Shown one piece after another: positions 47,584-61,304 of a DNA stretch of 64,000 bases. Each line of letters opens with the position of its first letter. Within the stretch, counting starts at the first letter, position 1. A program made the position numbers and the translations under genes. The stretch comes from Primula veris (lineage: Eukaryota; Streptophyta; Magnoliopsida; Ericales; Primulaceae). A model generated the notes under the pieces. That model had not been told where the DNA came from. It was given only the letters and a program-made list of their open reading frames with translations, and ran no database searches. The stretch covers positions 34,346,126-34,410,125 of the forward strand of contig OY821747.1 in assembly GCA_963682055.1 (NCBI GenBank), given 5' to 3'.

Positions 47584-48129
47584 CACTAGGGCCGGGCAAA
47601 AAACCGGAAAAACCGAACCGAACCGATAACAAAACAAAAAAAAACCGAAAAAGACCGAAACCGAAAAACCGAAAAAATTTCGGGTCGGTTTCGGTTTTCA
47701 GTAAAACCGAACCGAAAAAGACCGAAACCGAAAAAAACCGAAAAAGACCGAAAAAAACCGAAAAAGAAAAAATAAAACCGAAAAATAACCGAAAAAACCG
47801 AAACTGGACCGAAAAAACCGGCCCGGTTCGGTCCAAAAAATAAAAAAAACCGAACCCGAAAAAAACCGAACCGAAAAATATGCCCGGTTTCGGTTTCGGT
47901 TTTGTCAAAAACCGAACCGGACCGAACCGAACTCAGCCCTAAATAACACAACAAAATAATGTTTGATTTAGTGAGAGTCAAAAACTGTTACAAGCCTGTC
48001 GTTAATTTAAAAAACTGTCACAAATCTGTCGCAAATTGACTAAACTGTCACAAAAACCGTCGCTAATAAGCTCGTAACAAAAAATACCATCACTAATCCC
48101 GTCGTTATTTGAGTATTTTTTTGTAGTGC
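47584..48129. mobile_element. CACTA-like nonautonomous element interrupted by the hAT-like element
   Basis: With the hAT-like insert removed, the left end is CACAACAAAATAATG and the right end in reverse complement is CACTACAAAAAAATACTC. The interior repeats CTGTCACAAA and CCGTCG. The paralogous locus near 36930 reads straight from GAGTTAATAA to TTGAACCAGTGAGC, so it is the empty site. The 3-bp target duplication is not clear. Confidence 0.65.
47587..47941. mobile_element. hAT-like nonautonomous element made of CCGAAA repeats
   Basis: The 8-bp direct repeat AATAACAC flanks it (47579-47586 and 47942-47949). The ends are inverted (TAGGGC and GCCCTA, with CCGG and GGTTCGGT continuing inside). 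The interior is almost entirely ACCGAAA-type simple sequence in both orientations. An 8-bp target site and a TAGGGC terminus suit hAT. Confidence 0.85.
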
Positions 48130-49370
48130 AATTTGTTTGAACCAGTGAGCAAATGAATACGTTCTTTCATGTGAGATAAAAGTGACTTGATTTTGTAAAA
48201 TAGATGATCATTTTAAATAAATTGTTGTAAGTGCTCTTACAAAGTCTTAAGAAAGAAAAGTATATTAGATATATAAGTTTTGATAAAAAATAAAAATAAA
48301 AAACGAAAGAGATCCTGACTGTTTGATTTTATATAATTTCTATACATTAGCACAAAGTTGGTTAATGGTTATGAGTGGACAAATAAATACTCCACTATGG
48401 TGATTAATAGAGTTACAAATTGGTTATAGATAAACAATTACATAAACGCCTATCGAAATCATTAAAATAATAATCCACTTTTTTGCTTTCAATTTACTCT
48501 TTTAACTTTCTATCTCTAAATAATGGTCCTGAAGACTGTAGTGCAATAATAATAATATATGTGTACATGCTTGTAGCGTTATTTACGTCCATATTATGAC
48601 CAAAATAATTTATAGGCAAAATGATAATACATATATGGAACATTTTCTTTTTTATTTGAGAAGAACATTTTCCACTGCTTCTTCTTTAGAGCTTTCTGCG
48701 ATATCGCTTCTAGTGTCCTTGTCTTGGTATGACCATGCACGATTACGAGATTTTGTACACTTTTATGATATGTTTTGAATTTTTAAATTTTATCATAATT
48801 TCAAAAACATGTCATTATACATCTCGAAAAAAAAAAAAACAAGACGCATATTTGTGTTCCCGTCGTGAAACCATGGAGATTTACATTAGCCAAATCTTAA
48901 TTTAGAGCGTTTTTACAAAAAAGTGTACAAGTTGATGGCTAAATCAATTAAAAGTCTACTGTAGCCTTCAAAGTGATAAAGTGTCATTAAAGGCACTTAA
49001 TGTTGTTGTCATAATGTCTGAAAAATTACACAGTTACAAACCGTAGATTTAATCTACATTTGCCCCAAATTACTGCAAACCGTATATTTTTTATACGGTT
49101 TTACGTTTTTTCAAAAAAAGTGTAGTATAAAAATCCAACTTCAAAATAAAACACTAAAAATGTGGTAAGAGCCATTATAAACCAACCAAAAGAAAGAAAA
49201 AAAAAGAAAGAAAGAAAGAAAGAAATAAAGAAAAGAGTAAAAAAAAAGTAAAAAAAAGGTAAAAAAGTAGGGTTGACCATGGAAGTTTGGGGTAAGTAAA
49301 GCGGCGGCTAATAACTGTTTAAAATAAAATGAAAGAAAAGGTTATTATTTATTATTATTTATTTATTTAT

Positions 49371-49376
49371 TATAAG
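49371..49376 (+). promoter_or_regulatory. Possible TATA box of the RKP gene
   Basis: TATAAG lies about 40 bp before the CT-rich stretch that would form the start of the leader, 350 bp upstream of the ATG. Confidence 0.35.
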
Positions 49377-49411
49377 CACACAAAATAAAGTCATCTCAAA
49401 ACCTTCATTCG

Positions 49412-49436
49412 TTCTCTCTCTCTCTCTCTCTCTCTC
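49412..49436. repeat. (CT)n microsatellite in the RKP leader
   Basis: About 12 CT dinucleotides in the presumed 5' untranslated region. Confidence 0.9.
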
Positions 49437-49505
49437 CCTCACCCCTCCTATTTATTTTTTACGACTTTTATTTATTTGTTAATATACCTCTTCCTTTTGT
49501 AAGTA

Positions 49506-49547
<42 letters not shown>
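49506..49547. repeat. (TTA)n microsatellite in the RKP leader
   Basis: About 14 TTA trinucleotides, 180 bp upstream of the ATG. Confidence 0.9.
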
Positions 49548-49725
49548 TCTTTTTCCTAAATTCCTTTTTTATATGAATTGGATTTAGTTTCCCCTTTCAT
49601 TTGTTAGATTTAGGGTTTCTATTATTCTAGAAACTACTACTCTTTAAGTAATAAATAGTTTTTGTTTCCAAATTTTGATATTTTATTTTTGAACTTTTTA
49701 GTGAAATTGGTTCAAATCATTAGTG

Positions 49726-52700
49726 ATGTCAGGGGGAGATAGCCCTCGGATGGGCGGACTTTCTTCTGGATTAGCTGTTGTTTTGAATAACGGTGAGGAT
49801 CGCGGTAAGTGTGGTCCCCATAAAAATCATTTCTTTTCTTATTGCGACGATTTCGGTGATCAGTCTATCGAACGCACACTCGAACATATTTTCGATCTTC
49901 CCTATCAAACAATTAATCAGCTTACCTCTCCTGTTAACGATACCATCATTCGCTCGGTTATAAGAAATTATTTTACTAAGTTCTGTAGAAATAAACCTGC
50001 GCTCACTAGTGACGGTTGTGTGGTTGTTAGAATAGATGAGTCTAGCGTATCTGGTGATATTCGTGTTGTCAAAAGGCCCTTTCTTTTAGAAAGCCATACT
50101 ATGTTTAGTAGCGTTAGGGCGGATTATTGCGTATGGAAAGGCAAATGGATGTACGAAGTGATTCTAGAAACTTCCGGAATTCAACAGCTCGGGTGGGTGA
50201 CTCTTTCTTGTCCGTTCACTGATCACGAAGGTGTAGGTGATTCCGATGATTCCTATGCATACGATGGCAAAAGGGTAAATAAATGGAGTAAAGAAGCCGA
50301 GCCATATGGGCAACCCTGGGTCACTGGGGATGTTATCGGATGTTGCATAGATTTGGAAAACGACGAGGTTTTGTTTTACAGAAATGGGTGTTCGCTTGGT
50401 GTAGCGTTTAGTGGGATCCGCAAGATGGTTCCTGGGTTAGGCTATTTTCCAGCTATTTCTCTCTCTCAAGGAGAACAATGCGAATTAAATTTCGGGGGAC
50501 GCCCCTTTTTATATCCGATTGAGGGCTTTTCTCCACTTCAATTACCACTGCCTAGTAATTATGTTGCTACCGGTTTGCTTAGTTGTTTGAAAAGGTTACT
50601 TGACATGAATCGCATGGAGAGGTCGGATATTAAGTCGGTTGTGAAGTGTAGAAGATTGAAGAGGTTTATGCCATTGGAAGGACTTTTCGAACCCGTTTGT
50701 AATGGTATATTCAATGAATTTTTTCAAGCACTTGATGCAGAATCGGAGACCAAAGAGTACATAGGGTGGGGTCCACTACTGTCAGTGTTAATGGAAGTCT
50801 TGGGGACGTGTCCGCCACATGATTATAAGGGTTTTGATAGGGTACTCGATATCCTATTACAATTTGAGAAGTCGAAAACAATGTTTTTGCACATCCTTAA
50901 TTCTCTCTCTTGTCGCTGCAAAACAGCGTCGTTAGTTCTGACGGAGTGCCCTTATACAGGATCGTATCCGTACCTATCATTGATATGCCACCTATTAAGA
51001 CGGGAAGAATTGATGTTACTCTGGTGGCAATCCTCGGATTTTGAGTTTTTGTTTGAAGGGTTTTTATCAAGAAAAAGTCCAAACAAGCATGACCTTCAGC
51101 ATTTTATGCCTTATGTTTGGTGGCCTGGTTCGTACGAGGACATGTCCTACGAGAGCAGCATGGTCCTAACCACCACAGCCTTGTCTGATGCTATCTCTAA
51201 GGTATTTCCCAATTCTTTAACCGTGTAAGTAGATGTTTCTGTGTCTGTTTCGATTTTGTAAGGATGCTTTTTTCATTTGTTCTGGTATGTCTCACCATTT
51301 ATGTTCTCTTCGTGCTTTTGATCTTGCCACCATAAGCATATAAATATCAGAGTCAAGGTTGTCCGATATTGTGTACTTGTTAAACGTGATAAGTTTATCT
51401 AGGTTTTTCAATATTCATCTGATCTTTAGGCAACACAGATTAAAAGAAAGTATTGTTGTGTTTTTACCATTATGCTTGATTTTGAATAGGTTTCATCACC
51501 TAAAAACGTGGCCACTGGTACTAGTGTGATATTGTTTTATATATTCATGCTATTTGGGGCATGTATATAGTTTGTTGCTCAGAAGTTGATTATTTCCATT
51601 TTTATGCTGGCAAATGGAAACAACAAAGAAATTGTTGTTGCAGTATGATGCAAAATTGGTTGTTGCCGGGAAATATATGCTTCAGCGTTCTGACTATGAA
51701 TATGTAATTAGTCGCATTTGCCGATGTAAGTATAGTTCTGTTTGGTGATGGAGACAACAACTGTTTCTTTCCCCAAGAAGCCTTTTATCGCGGTCTTTGT
51801 GTTTGTTCTATAACATTTAGCACATGTTTTCTACAGGGTCTGTCGTTATATAGATTTTTCCCAACTTTGGATTAAGATCAAATCCTTTCACATTCTTAAT
51901 TACAGAAAACACCTTTGTTCTTATTTGCAGATTGAGGAGAAGCACATAGATCTTTGCCGCTTAGTTATGCAGTTCATCCCACCTACAACCCCACCTCAGT
52001 ATCCTGGTTCAGTTTTTTGGACCTTTTTGCAAAATCTTTTGTTAAAAAACAGGGACGCCGATCGTAACCTACCTCCCCCAGGGGTTTCAAGCAACTCGGT
52101 TCTCGTGTCATTATTTACAGTTATTCTTCACTTTTTGTCGGAAGGCTTTGTAATGGGGGATATTAGCGGATGGTCCAATGATATCGGTTTCCTTCACAGG
52201 GGTGGTCAACAGAGTTTTCCTCTGAGCCTGTTTTTAAAAAATGACCCTCACCGTGTCGATATTTCTAGGCTTGGAGGGTTATTTAGTCATCTGGTAAAGA
52301 AGCATCCTGTGAATGATGACCAAGGAGGAGAGAGAATCAGGTGGGAGGAAGGATGTACGGATGAAGAAGAAACTGAAGTAACACATTCTGGTATTGATGC
52401 AGATTTAAATATTTGAATTAGTTTTTATATTGTTTTCCTTATTATAATTTATCTTTATAGTACTGTTTGTTAAAGGTTGTGTCTTTTGAAAAGGTTTTTA
52501 ACTTATTTGGTTTCTAAAAATGTTCCTTTAAGATAGTAAAATTATAAAAAAAAAATGTAATTAAAATTCAGATTTAATAAGTTAATGTAGATTTTATTTA
52601 TAAATAATGTCTCTTTTTATTTTTTTTAAGGTTGTGTCCTTTTGAATTATTGTCTCTTTTAGAAAAGTTCCAACTTTTATCTTTGAGATTACTATGAATA

Positions 52701-55700
52701 CATGAATTCTTTAATCAAGAGGCAGATACGGGATTGTAGTAAAATTGAGGGTTGGGTACTTTTGTTATTAGGGTTTGGTATCCAACGATCCTTTCCTATT
52801 TGTTTTTCTTTTTTCTGTTATATTACTCATTTATAGTTTAAGTTCGAAAATCTATATCAGATTTATGATTAGGTTTGGTATCATAAATCAGGTTTGCTCA
52901 AGCCATGTTGTTGCTCTAGTTATAATGGCGATTTATCAAGAAGTTCAAAGGGTCCAGTCAGATATATGGGGAGAAGCTCTCAAGGAAATTGCAATACTTT
53001 TACCAAGAAATCCACGCATGTTGCTGCTGAATGTAGTACCAGTAACTTAAATGATGAAATGATAAATAAACCTAATACTAGTGATCCATCCGAAACTGAA
53101 TTTGGCTACCGACCAGTGCAGCAACTGAGGGTAGCAGCAATGAGTAGCAATTTTTCTTCAAAAGAAGAAGAGCTTTTAGATGCTATGCTGCTCTTGTATC
53201 AATTGGGTCTTGCTTCAAACTTTAAGCAGGTGAGGTCTTTTTATTGGTGCATAAATTGCTATGGTACTCCATATATGTGGTCCATTTAGATGGGATGATG
53301 AATTATGTTTTGGGTTGTTACTGATGTAAACTTAATATCTATGTTTCTGGAGTTAATAGGAACTTGAATGTTCAGTTATTTTCCTATACTTTTTGTAGAC
53401 TGTGTTTCTTATTGTGCTCCATATTTTTACTTTTGCCAGATTACTCATGCACTACAAACTTGGCTTTTTTATGTTTAAATTCATGATACTGAGGTTAATA
53501 GTTCTCACGGCATGAATATCCCCTATAGTGAAATAAAGGTTCCAGAGTGAGATATCTGACTCGATTAGGTAATAGCAGGGAACTGCAAACCGTGTCCAAA
53601 TTTGTTAGTATATTATTAAGTCAGTTTTATTCTCTCTTTTGGGGAATCACCATGGTTCTGTCTGGGATTCTTACTGGTGTCGAATGGGGTCTCAGATGTT
53701 TTTTTTTTAAGCATGCTTACAGGACGCTGTTTAACCTGGGCACTTAGTTGTGAAGGGGTTCGAGTACATTCTCCAAAACCTATGTGTCCACTTAATTTCC
53801 GAATTTGTCGAAATAGAATGTGGATCAACATGTTTTATAAGGTCTGGGCTTGTGCAATGTTTTCTTGCAGTATCTACTTACTAACACAGTTTCTTGTTTT
53901 TTATGTTTTTTTCCCCTTGATTCCCTAATTTTTTCCTACTTTAATTGGAAAGAAACACTGTTATAGGAAGAAGAGGTGTTAACACCAAGAAGAGGCTTTC
54001 TTGAAAATATGTAAAAGCTTTAACCATTTTACGAGAAATTAAAGAAGTAAAGTCTCTGAACAAAACAATCTTGCTTGTCACACCTATATCCTGTTAAGGC
54101 ATGGAGCTAGTCACGTGTAGAATTGATAAATAACTTAGGCATGCATACTTTTGCTCTAAGTTTGTGTTTGATCAATTTGGCCAAAACTTTAGAATGAAGG
54201 AATGAATGTCGGGGGTCCAAACTTGCCCTTGGTAAATATGGTCATAAAATGACATATCTCCAGTTATTTTTCTAATGTTCCTCGTGTGTCATGAAATTTA
54301 TTTTCACTCATAAGCCTTTAAAATCAATTCTATGGTTGCTACAAAGGACATGATAAAGTAACAAATTACAATTCTGCCTTAGACGATTAAACCCTGCCCA
54401 TTCCATTCATAGCTATATGGTGTATGAGAGGTAGTGGCGTTGCTTTTTGGTATTATCATTTTTTTTTAGTTGTGTTTCATTTGGCAAGCAAATGAAACAA
54501 AAAACTGCAGACTTTCCCCTTAATAGTGGTACATTCTGCTGGCTGCTTTTCATACCAAATGTTCCTTTTTCTCTTGATATCTCTAAATGAAATGTTTCAG
54601 TATCTTTTGGTGCTGTCATTTGCTTATTCTGTTAGCTTGTAAGTAGAGTGCAAAAAGGAAATATCTTTTATTTTAAATGCGCATAACATGTCAGTCTTTT
54701 AATTGGGAAAGTTATATGTTAGTAAACTAATCAATTTGTGCATTGTAGGCATCATCTTACATGTCTCATCAGTCACAGTCAATATCTTTATTAGAAGAAA
54801 CTGATAAACAAATAAGAGAACGGGTCCACGGTGAGCAACTTAAGCGCTTGAAGGAAGCTCGTAGTGTATATCGAGAAGAAGTTATCGACTGTGTTAGGCA
54901 TTGTGCATGGTAAGATGATTTTTACTTTGATTTTTTGTTTAGCTACTGAATTTAATGGTGTTATTTGAACCTAGTACTTGCTTGGTTTACAAGTAAATAA
55001 TTGTTTAATGTCATGGTCTCATCTTCCTGGAAGGTGTAATCCGAATAAGCATCAAGAAGAGTGCAGCATAAGCTTTCAGTAATTTTGTTATAATGCTCAC
55101 CTCTTTCAGTTCTAAAGCTATTATGTTTTATATGCATCATAGTACTCCTCTATTAGGACTGATGCTTCTTTATGATAGTGGTGGTGGTGCGGTTGTTGCT
55201 AAAGTATATGGAAATGCATTTTTTTTTTGTGTAGGAAAAATATGGTATGCTAATATTTCTAAAGCTACCTCTGTACCCATTTCATTTATAATAGTGTGGT
55301 ACTGTGGCTAAAGTGAATAATGATCCCTTGTCAGTAGAATTGTGATCAAGTTACATGTCTCATTGTCTATCGGTCACACTTTGAAAGACAAACCGTGGTT
55401 GCAATTGCACCCTTGCCTTTTCATTTGGCCTCTTTTCTCAAACGAGTATCATTGCTAATTCGAACTGGTGGGCCACGGTTGTTTTGGTTGTTTATAGTGG
55501 ATATTTTTTTACTTTTGAGAAAAAAAAACTGGACTTATTGCGGTTTTATAGGTTGTATACATGCTTGTATGGCAGTTGGCTCTTCTGTGTACGAATCTCC
55601 AGGTCATGTTAAATAAAAGTTTTAATATATTTTTCTTTTCAATTTATCAACTTTTAGGTACCGCGTTTCTTTGTTATCACGATGGAAACAAAGAGGAATG

Positions 55701-58700
55701 TACGCAACTTGCATGTGGATTGTTCAATTCCTTCTTGTTGTGAGCAAAAAAGATTCCCTCTTCCTCTATATTCCGGAATTTTATCTGGAAACTCTGGTGA
55801 GTAATTTTTCTTTTTTTGCCTTTAAAAAAAATATACTGTGATTTGGAGATCAACTACTTTTCTTCTGCTAAACAGTACTTTTAGGGTGGTCGCTTTCCTT
55901 ATCAAGCAATATCTATCAGGAGAGTTGAATTGAGGTGCTTTTAGGTCCTTAGTGTACCCAACTCACTAACACGGTGCAAGCCCTGGTACCTCCATTGCGA
56001 CGGTTATTGATTATCTAAAAGAACAAAAATATCAACCTTTTTAGACGTTTCAGAAATCAACTAGTTAATTGATTATCTTTTTAGGCTTTCCTCTTAACTC
56101 TTTTGGTTTCCGTCTTTCCAGGTTGATTGCTTTCATGTATTGCGTAAGGGCGATCCTCCAATTGTACCTGCTAATGTATTTATAAACCAAGGACTGACTT
56201 CTTTTGTAAGCACCGACTGTCCTTTCTTGTCGAATGTTGCTTATTAGTAAAATAGACCAAGTAGATTTAGTTATGGACTTAATTTCTTATTTCAGTTTGG
56301 TACTCTTCTTAAATAGTTACTACGATATATTACATAATTACTTTTTAAACTAATGTTTGATTTATGTTTTGCATGTGTCATTGGTCAGGTTACTTTTGTT
56401 GTTACCCATTTCAACGATTCTAGAATTTTAAGTGCGGAGTTGAAGGATCTTTTACTTCAATCTATTTCCGTTCTAGTTCAATACAAGGAGTATTTAGCTG
56501 CTTTTGAGAGTAATGGAGCAGCTATACAGAAGATGCCTCGAGCATTATTGTCTGCATTTGATAATAGATCTTGGATTCCTGTAACCAATATACTTTTGCG
56601 CCTGTGCAAAGGTTCAGGCTTTGATTCTTCGTTGTATGGAGAGTCATCTTCTACATCTGTTGTATTTCAGGTACCTTCAAATAATATTTGTATTAATTTC
56701 TTTGACTCGATTATCGGTGTTAATTCCTACTCTCTATTCGTTTTTGAAGAGCTTGCTAAGGAAGGCTTGTATTGAGGATGAGAAGTTATTCTCAGCTTTT
56801 CTCAATCGACTATTTAACACTCTCAGTTGGGTAATGACCGAGTTTTCGGTTTCAGTGCAAGAAATGCGAGAGAAGTATAAGGTATAATATATATTTGCAT
56901 GTTTATTTAAAATTTTCACTTATGTTTGAAAATCTTATTTGAAACTATTTTGGAAATTTGTATATCGATACAATGTCAATTCAAGACTTTTTGCAAACCT
57001 TGATTATATCGGGTCAGACCCGATTAGCTTCGAGTCCATGCTAATCCTAAGACGCCAACTTTTTGCTGCTACTGCACCTAAGAAATTTATGCATAAAACG
57101 AGCAAGTATTCGGTAGGGCGGGTCTACTAAAAAGGTGGGTGTGGCCTCCAATAAAAACCCTAGAAAAGGGAGGGAACCCTTGTGTGGCCCACAGTTAATT
57201 TTAATCCTTCCAATATTATTGGTGGGGTGCACCCTACTTTGGTGTACACCGACCCTTCTGAATATTTTCCCCAGTTTTATATGCTTCTCTTTGAAGACTC
57301 ATTCTGGAGAAACCTTAGTATGGCATCATTAAATTGTGTCTCCCTTGTTCTCTTTAGAGTTTCAGACATACTTTAAATCGGTTTATTACAGGTTTCAGAG
57401 TTCCAACAAAGAAAATGCACAGTTATTTTTGACCTATCGTGCAACCTTGCAAGGTTACTTGAGTTCTGTACCCGTGAGATTCCTCAAGCTTTTTTGTTTG
57501 GAGCTGATACAAACCTGCGAAGACTCACAGAGTTGATCGTCTTTATACTGAACCACATCACTTCCGCTGAAGATCCTGAGGTTTTTGAAATGTTAGTTTC
57601 TCTGTAGTTAGTACTTTTTCAAGTTCTGTATTACATTAACTGATGTGGAAGCTATATACCTTCCGAGCTCTGCTTGTTACAGCACTGCATTCTGTCTGTC
57701 GTATAACTGTCCCCTTTAAATTGTGAGGGGTCCTCAGGAGTGAGGAATTAGAAATACTCTCGGTTTAAGCCTTTTTTGTAATCTATTAGGCATTTTTGCA
57801 CCTTCTTTAAATATATTTACAATGTACTGTAGGGTAGGGGTGTGGGTGTGGGTGTCGTTTTACTCACAAACCACTGTAGCAACCATCGGTCTTTTTTCCA
57901 TACACTTATTCCCTAAGGTTTCTACTTTTAATCGTCTTGTTAAGAGACTGTACAGCACATACCCTTACCTCTTGGTTTTTACTTTTGAAAGGAACTTACA
58001 AGAAAATACAAACCTCTACATTGTTCTATCCGTAGCCATATTTCCCCAAGTCGTTTATGTAAAGACGTCTTCAGTTAAAGTATGTTTTTTGACACAGATG
58101 TCTATGTAAAAGAAATAACCACAGAAAACAAGATTATTGGTGTAGAGGTTTGCCTTTAAAACTTCACTCTTTTTTATTTCCTTATAAATAGAATCTAACA
58201 CCGGTGTCCTGTAATTTGGTAATTTAGTTTCCCTAGAAAATGAGATAAGATAAAATAAAGTGTTTCTGCTAAACTTTATGTTTATATGTTTCATTCATGT
58301 CAACTGCTCCAAGTCTCCCAACTACTAGAATGGTTGCTCTCTCTAATCATTCTCAACCTCCTGATGAAACATATTCTAGTCATTCATCGCATGATAGCTC
58401 TTTAACGAGAGGAATTCGTGCAAGGTAAAGAGAGAACATTAATCTGTATTTAAATTTATGACAATACAATTGAACATGAAGTAAGGATCCATCCCTGTGG
58501 GTTTGGGAGTTTGGGTGCAACCATACCGTGGACTTTCAATATAATTTAAGGAAGAAAAGCATAATAATTGCTTTCTGTATTTCTGTGCATATTTTTATTT
58601 TTCTACCAATAGAAAACAAAAACAGGACATAACAAAAAAGAGAGAGTACCAAACAACTCTGAAGAACTTCATTGTTTCTACCCATTTTTATATTTCTGGG

Positions 58701-60211
58701 TGGTGATGCAGACTGTTAAGCCAAATTATTTTGTTGCACTTAAGTCAGTTCATTTTTTTCTCTAATTATGTGTCTTTTCATTTTAGTAGCTTAGGTTTTA
58801 ATCATGTTTTAAAGACGTTTTTCTTTGATTGTACTGTGTCTTGAAGGTGTCCTATTGTTCAAGCATAAATAGCCTTGCAATATGACGTTTTGATTGAGTG
58901 AAATGGAATTGATTTTGGGAAGAGTTGGGTACTCTTTTATTTGTTTATTCTGTCCATTACACATTGGTGTTCCAATGTTTGTTCTGATAAATCTACCTGT
59001 TTTTCTCTCTCTACAGGTCTCGGAGACGACATGGACAATCAGGAGAGAAAGCAAACCAAGGCTTGATTTCCGCGCCTCTTGCAGGCATCATCTTGAACCT
59101 GTTGGATGCTAGTGTAGGAGACTGCTTTGATCAGCATGATGTCGTTGAGATGTTTGCTAACATGGACTGTCCTGATACAATTCTAAGTGGATTGCAGTTT
59201 TTGTTGGAGTACAATTGGGTTAGTTCCCTGCTTCTCTCCCCTCTTATTTTCTCCTTCTCTTCTTTAAGTACATGCTTTACAGATTACTGTAGCTTTTAAT
59301 CTCGTAAAACTCATTGTTCTGTGAAAACAATCATTTTAATCCTTGTCGGTCATGTTTATTTGCACAAAATGTTGTAGCTGTATCGCCAGTTGGTGAGTCT
59401 GTTGATAAAAGTATGAAAATTATCACATAAGTATATATACTAGTTTATCATCTTTTAACATTTAGTTTGGCAAGCTATTAACTTCCCCAATTGAGACAAC
59501 AATCTACACAAACTAATTGTTCGATTAGGCTAGTATCAAACCATACGAAATCAAACAAATATAAACCAACCTTAAAACCCTTCAGATTTTGATAGCTTGA
59601 GTGTACCATGTACCAGTTGTTTCATTTTGTGTAGATTGGTGTTGAAATTGTAACTTTCTTTAAGTTGATGTACTTATTGTCCGATGACTATGGTCATTTT
59701 GGTGCGTAAATTGTGATATTAAATTGTGTGGTATATTAATTGTTAAAAGAGCTGTCAAATGATTTATGAATGTGATATTTCTTTTAAAAATATCCTGTCT
59801 GGCGTCTCTTATACATGTATCTTTTACTATTCCTTCTGATTTCTGAAGTTGGACCCTTAATTATCTCTGTAGTCTTTAGGCGTTTTTGTGATTTTCTTAC
59901 TGTTAATAATGTGTCAGGCTGATTCTGGGAGAGGTGATGCCAATCTTCCGAAACTTAGGCAACTACAGCATTTCTCAACCCTACTAATCAGCCAAGCTGA
60001 ATCAAGGGCGCTTGAGAAGACTTTATATGAAGGCGAATCTGATGAAATTGATAATACATGTTGCATATGTTACGCTTGCGATGCCGATGCCAAATTCATA
60101 CCTTGTCGTCATATTTCATGCTATGGATGCATATCACGGCACCTGCTTAATTGCGAGAGATGCTTCTTCTGCAATGCTGCTGTTTCTGATGTTATCAAGT
60201 TTGGTTCATAA
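49726..60211 (+). CDS. RKP: E3 ubiquitin-protein ligase RKP (KPC1-like), SPRY and RING, 1255 aa
   Basis: Exons: 49726-51201, 51931-52390, 52892-53229, 54749-54909, 55658-55796, 56122-56205, 56389-56670, 56750-56881, 57392-57591, 59017-59218, 59918-60211; all phases agree. The start is the ATG at 49726 (MSGGDSPRMGG); the GTG before it is not used. Exon 1 (residues 1-492) holds the SPRY domain at about 115-275 (WKGKWMYEVILETSGIQQLG, DVIGCCIDLENDEVLFYRNG). The last exon holds a C3HC4-type RING at about 1206-1243 (CCICYACDAD, PCRHISCYGC, CERCFFC). Conserved blocks between (DLCRLVMQFIPPTTPPQ, VVTHFNDSRI, ALLSAFDNRSWIPV) match plant RKP. The family targets CDK inhibitors (KRP) for proteasomal degradation in Arabidopsis. 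Length is close to the Arabidopsis protein (about 1280 aa). No defect found. Confidence 0.95.
58314..58424 (+). other. Possible in-frame cassette exon of RKP (111 nt)
   Basis: It lies inside the intron between 57591 and 59017. It has a CCAAG acceptor and a CAAG|GTAAAG donor, is 111 nt long (37 codons), has no stop in the frame set by exon 9 and returns to exon 10 in phase. The product is Ser/His-rich (ALSNHSQPPDETYSSHSSHD). Direct exon 9-10 joining gives the family-like FEMSRRRHGQ, so this would be alternative, not constitutive. Confidence 0.35.
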
Positions 60212-61256
60212 ACCTCATGAATGCATCAAAATCTTAGGTCATAATGAAAAATATAGACTTATAGAATTTCCGTATTATTTAGGAAAGGTAGGGAAAGAAA
60301 TTGATTAGTTTAATAGTAGAATTATTTAGAAGTAGGAGATAGAAATAGAATTAGTACACATAAGGGGGTAGCGAATCGGTGTGGATAGTTTTTATTGGGG
60401 GGGACTCTTGGAAAGGTATTGTTTTGTAATTAAAGAGAATGAATAAGGATAAAAGTTTATTTCATTTCAATTTTTGCCTCCTTCTAGGAAGGAGAAGGAC
60501 CTCTTAAATTTGAATAAAAAGGTGTATTGTGAATGATAGGCATACTCATCGACAAACTGTTGGACAAGAAATGATAAATTGAAATCTCGAGCTAAAAACT
60601 TGTTATATCTTGTACTTACTTATTACCAGGTAAGGTGTTTTCCTTAGTGAGCAGTTTTTTTATTTGGAAATCCTTGCAACTTATGACATGTTTTTTAGAG
60701 TGTTAAATGTTTCCCAAGTGTTGTGGTTTTGCAATTCTGGTAACTCCTCTTCCTCCATGTGGGAATTAAATATATATTACAGTGCTGTTATTAACAATTT
60801 ATCTAACTTGTGAAATTTCACCAATTTGCGGCTCTGAATTGAGTAAAATGTGTCTTGGATTCTTGATGTCTTTTCTCTAAACTTGAATCAAATATTTAGC
60901 AGTGATGGCCTTGAAGAGGGGCGGGTACCCGTTCACGTTGCAGATATATGAACGTTAACGTTGAGAAAATACTTAAAACAACTAAAGTTAAGATTTACAA
61001 TTATTGGATCGATCAATCGTATGTATATAAAGAGGAACGGAATGATTTAATGTTATTGAGAAATAACAACTAAAGTTTTAAGATTTACAAAGACTTATTG
61101 TATTATTTTTTGCTTAAAAAAAGGGTTAATTTTGACATGTATATATATTTAGTATTTATGAATATTATATTATAAATTATAAAACATATAAAAGTTATAA
61201 AATATAAAAAATTTAATGAGGGGGGGCGATAAGCTAATTGTTAATCATGATGTGAA

Positions 61257-61304
<48 letters not shown>

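Larger units (their letters stand above)
46077..47585. repeat. Segmental duplication, upstream block copy 2 (partner 35490-36990)
   Basis: Same block order as copy 1. It has extra sequence at about 46425-46470 (a repeat of the CCAGTGAAGCTGTGAACAC type) and a nested transposon insertion at its right end. Confidence 0.8.
48130..49725. other. Intergenic region and leader of the RKP gene
   Basis: AT-rich, no other gene seen. TATAAG at 49371, a CT run at 49412-49436 and a TTA run at 49506-49547 lie in the last 360 bp before the RKP ATG. CT-rich leaders just after a TATA box are common in plant genes. Confidence 0.45.

Noticed and set aside
47528..47981. Overlapping minus-strand ORFs of 126 and 131 aa rich in Phe, Gly, Ser and Val
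   Set aside because: They are translations of the ACCGAAA simple repeat inside the hAT-like element and have no start or context of a gene.
49723..49725. GTG start one codon before the RKP ATG
   Set aside because: The next codon is an ATG, and plant genes use ATG; the GTG is only an alternative-start artefact of ORF calling.
52775..53289. ORFs of 91 and 131 aa in the RKP region
   Set aside because: The first is an out-of-frame shadow and the second is exon 3 with flanking intron; the true exon is 52892-53229.
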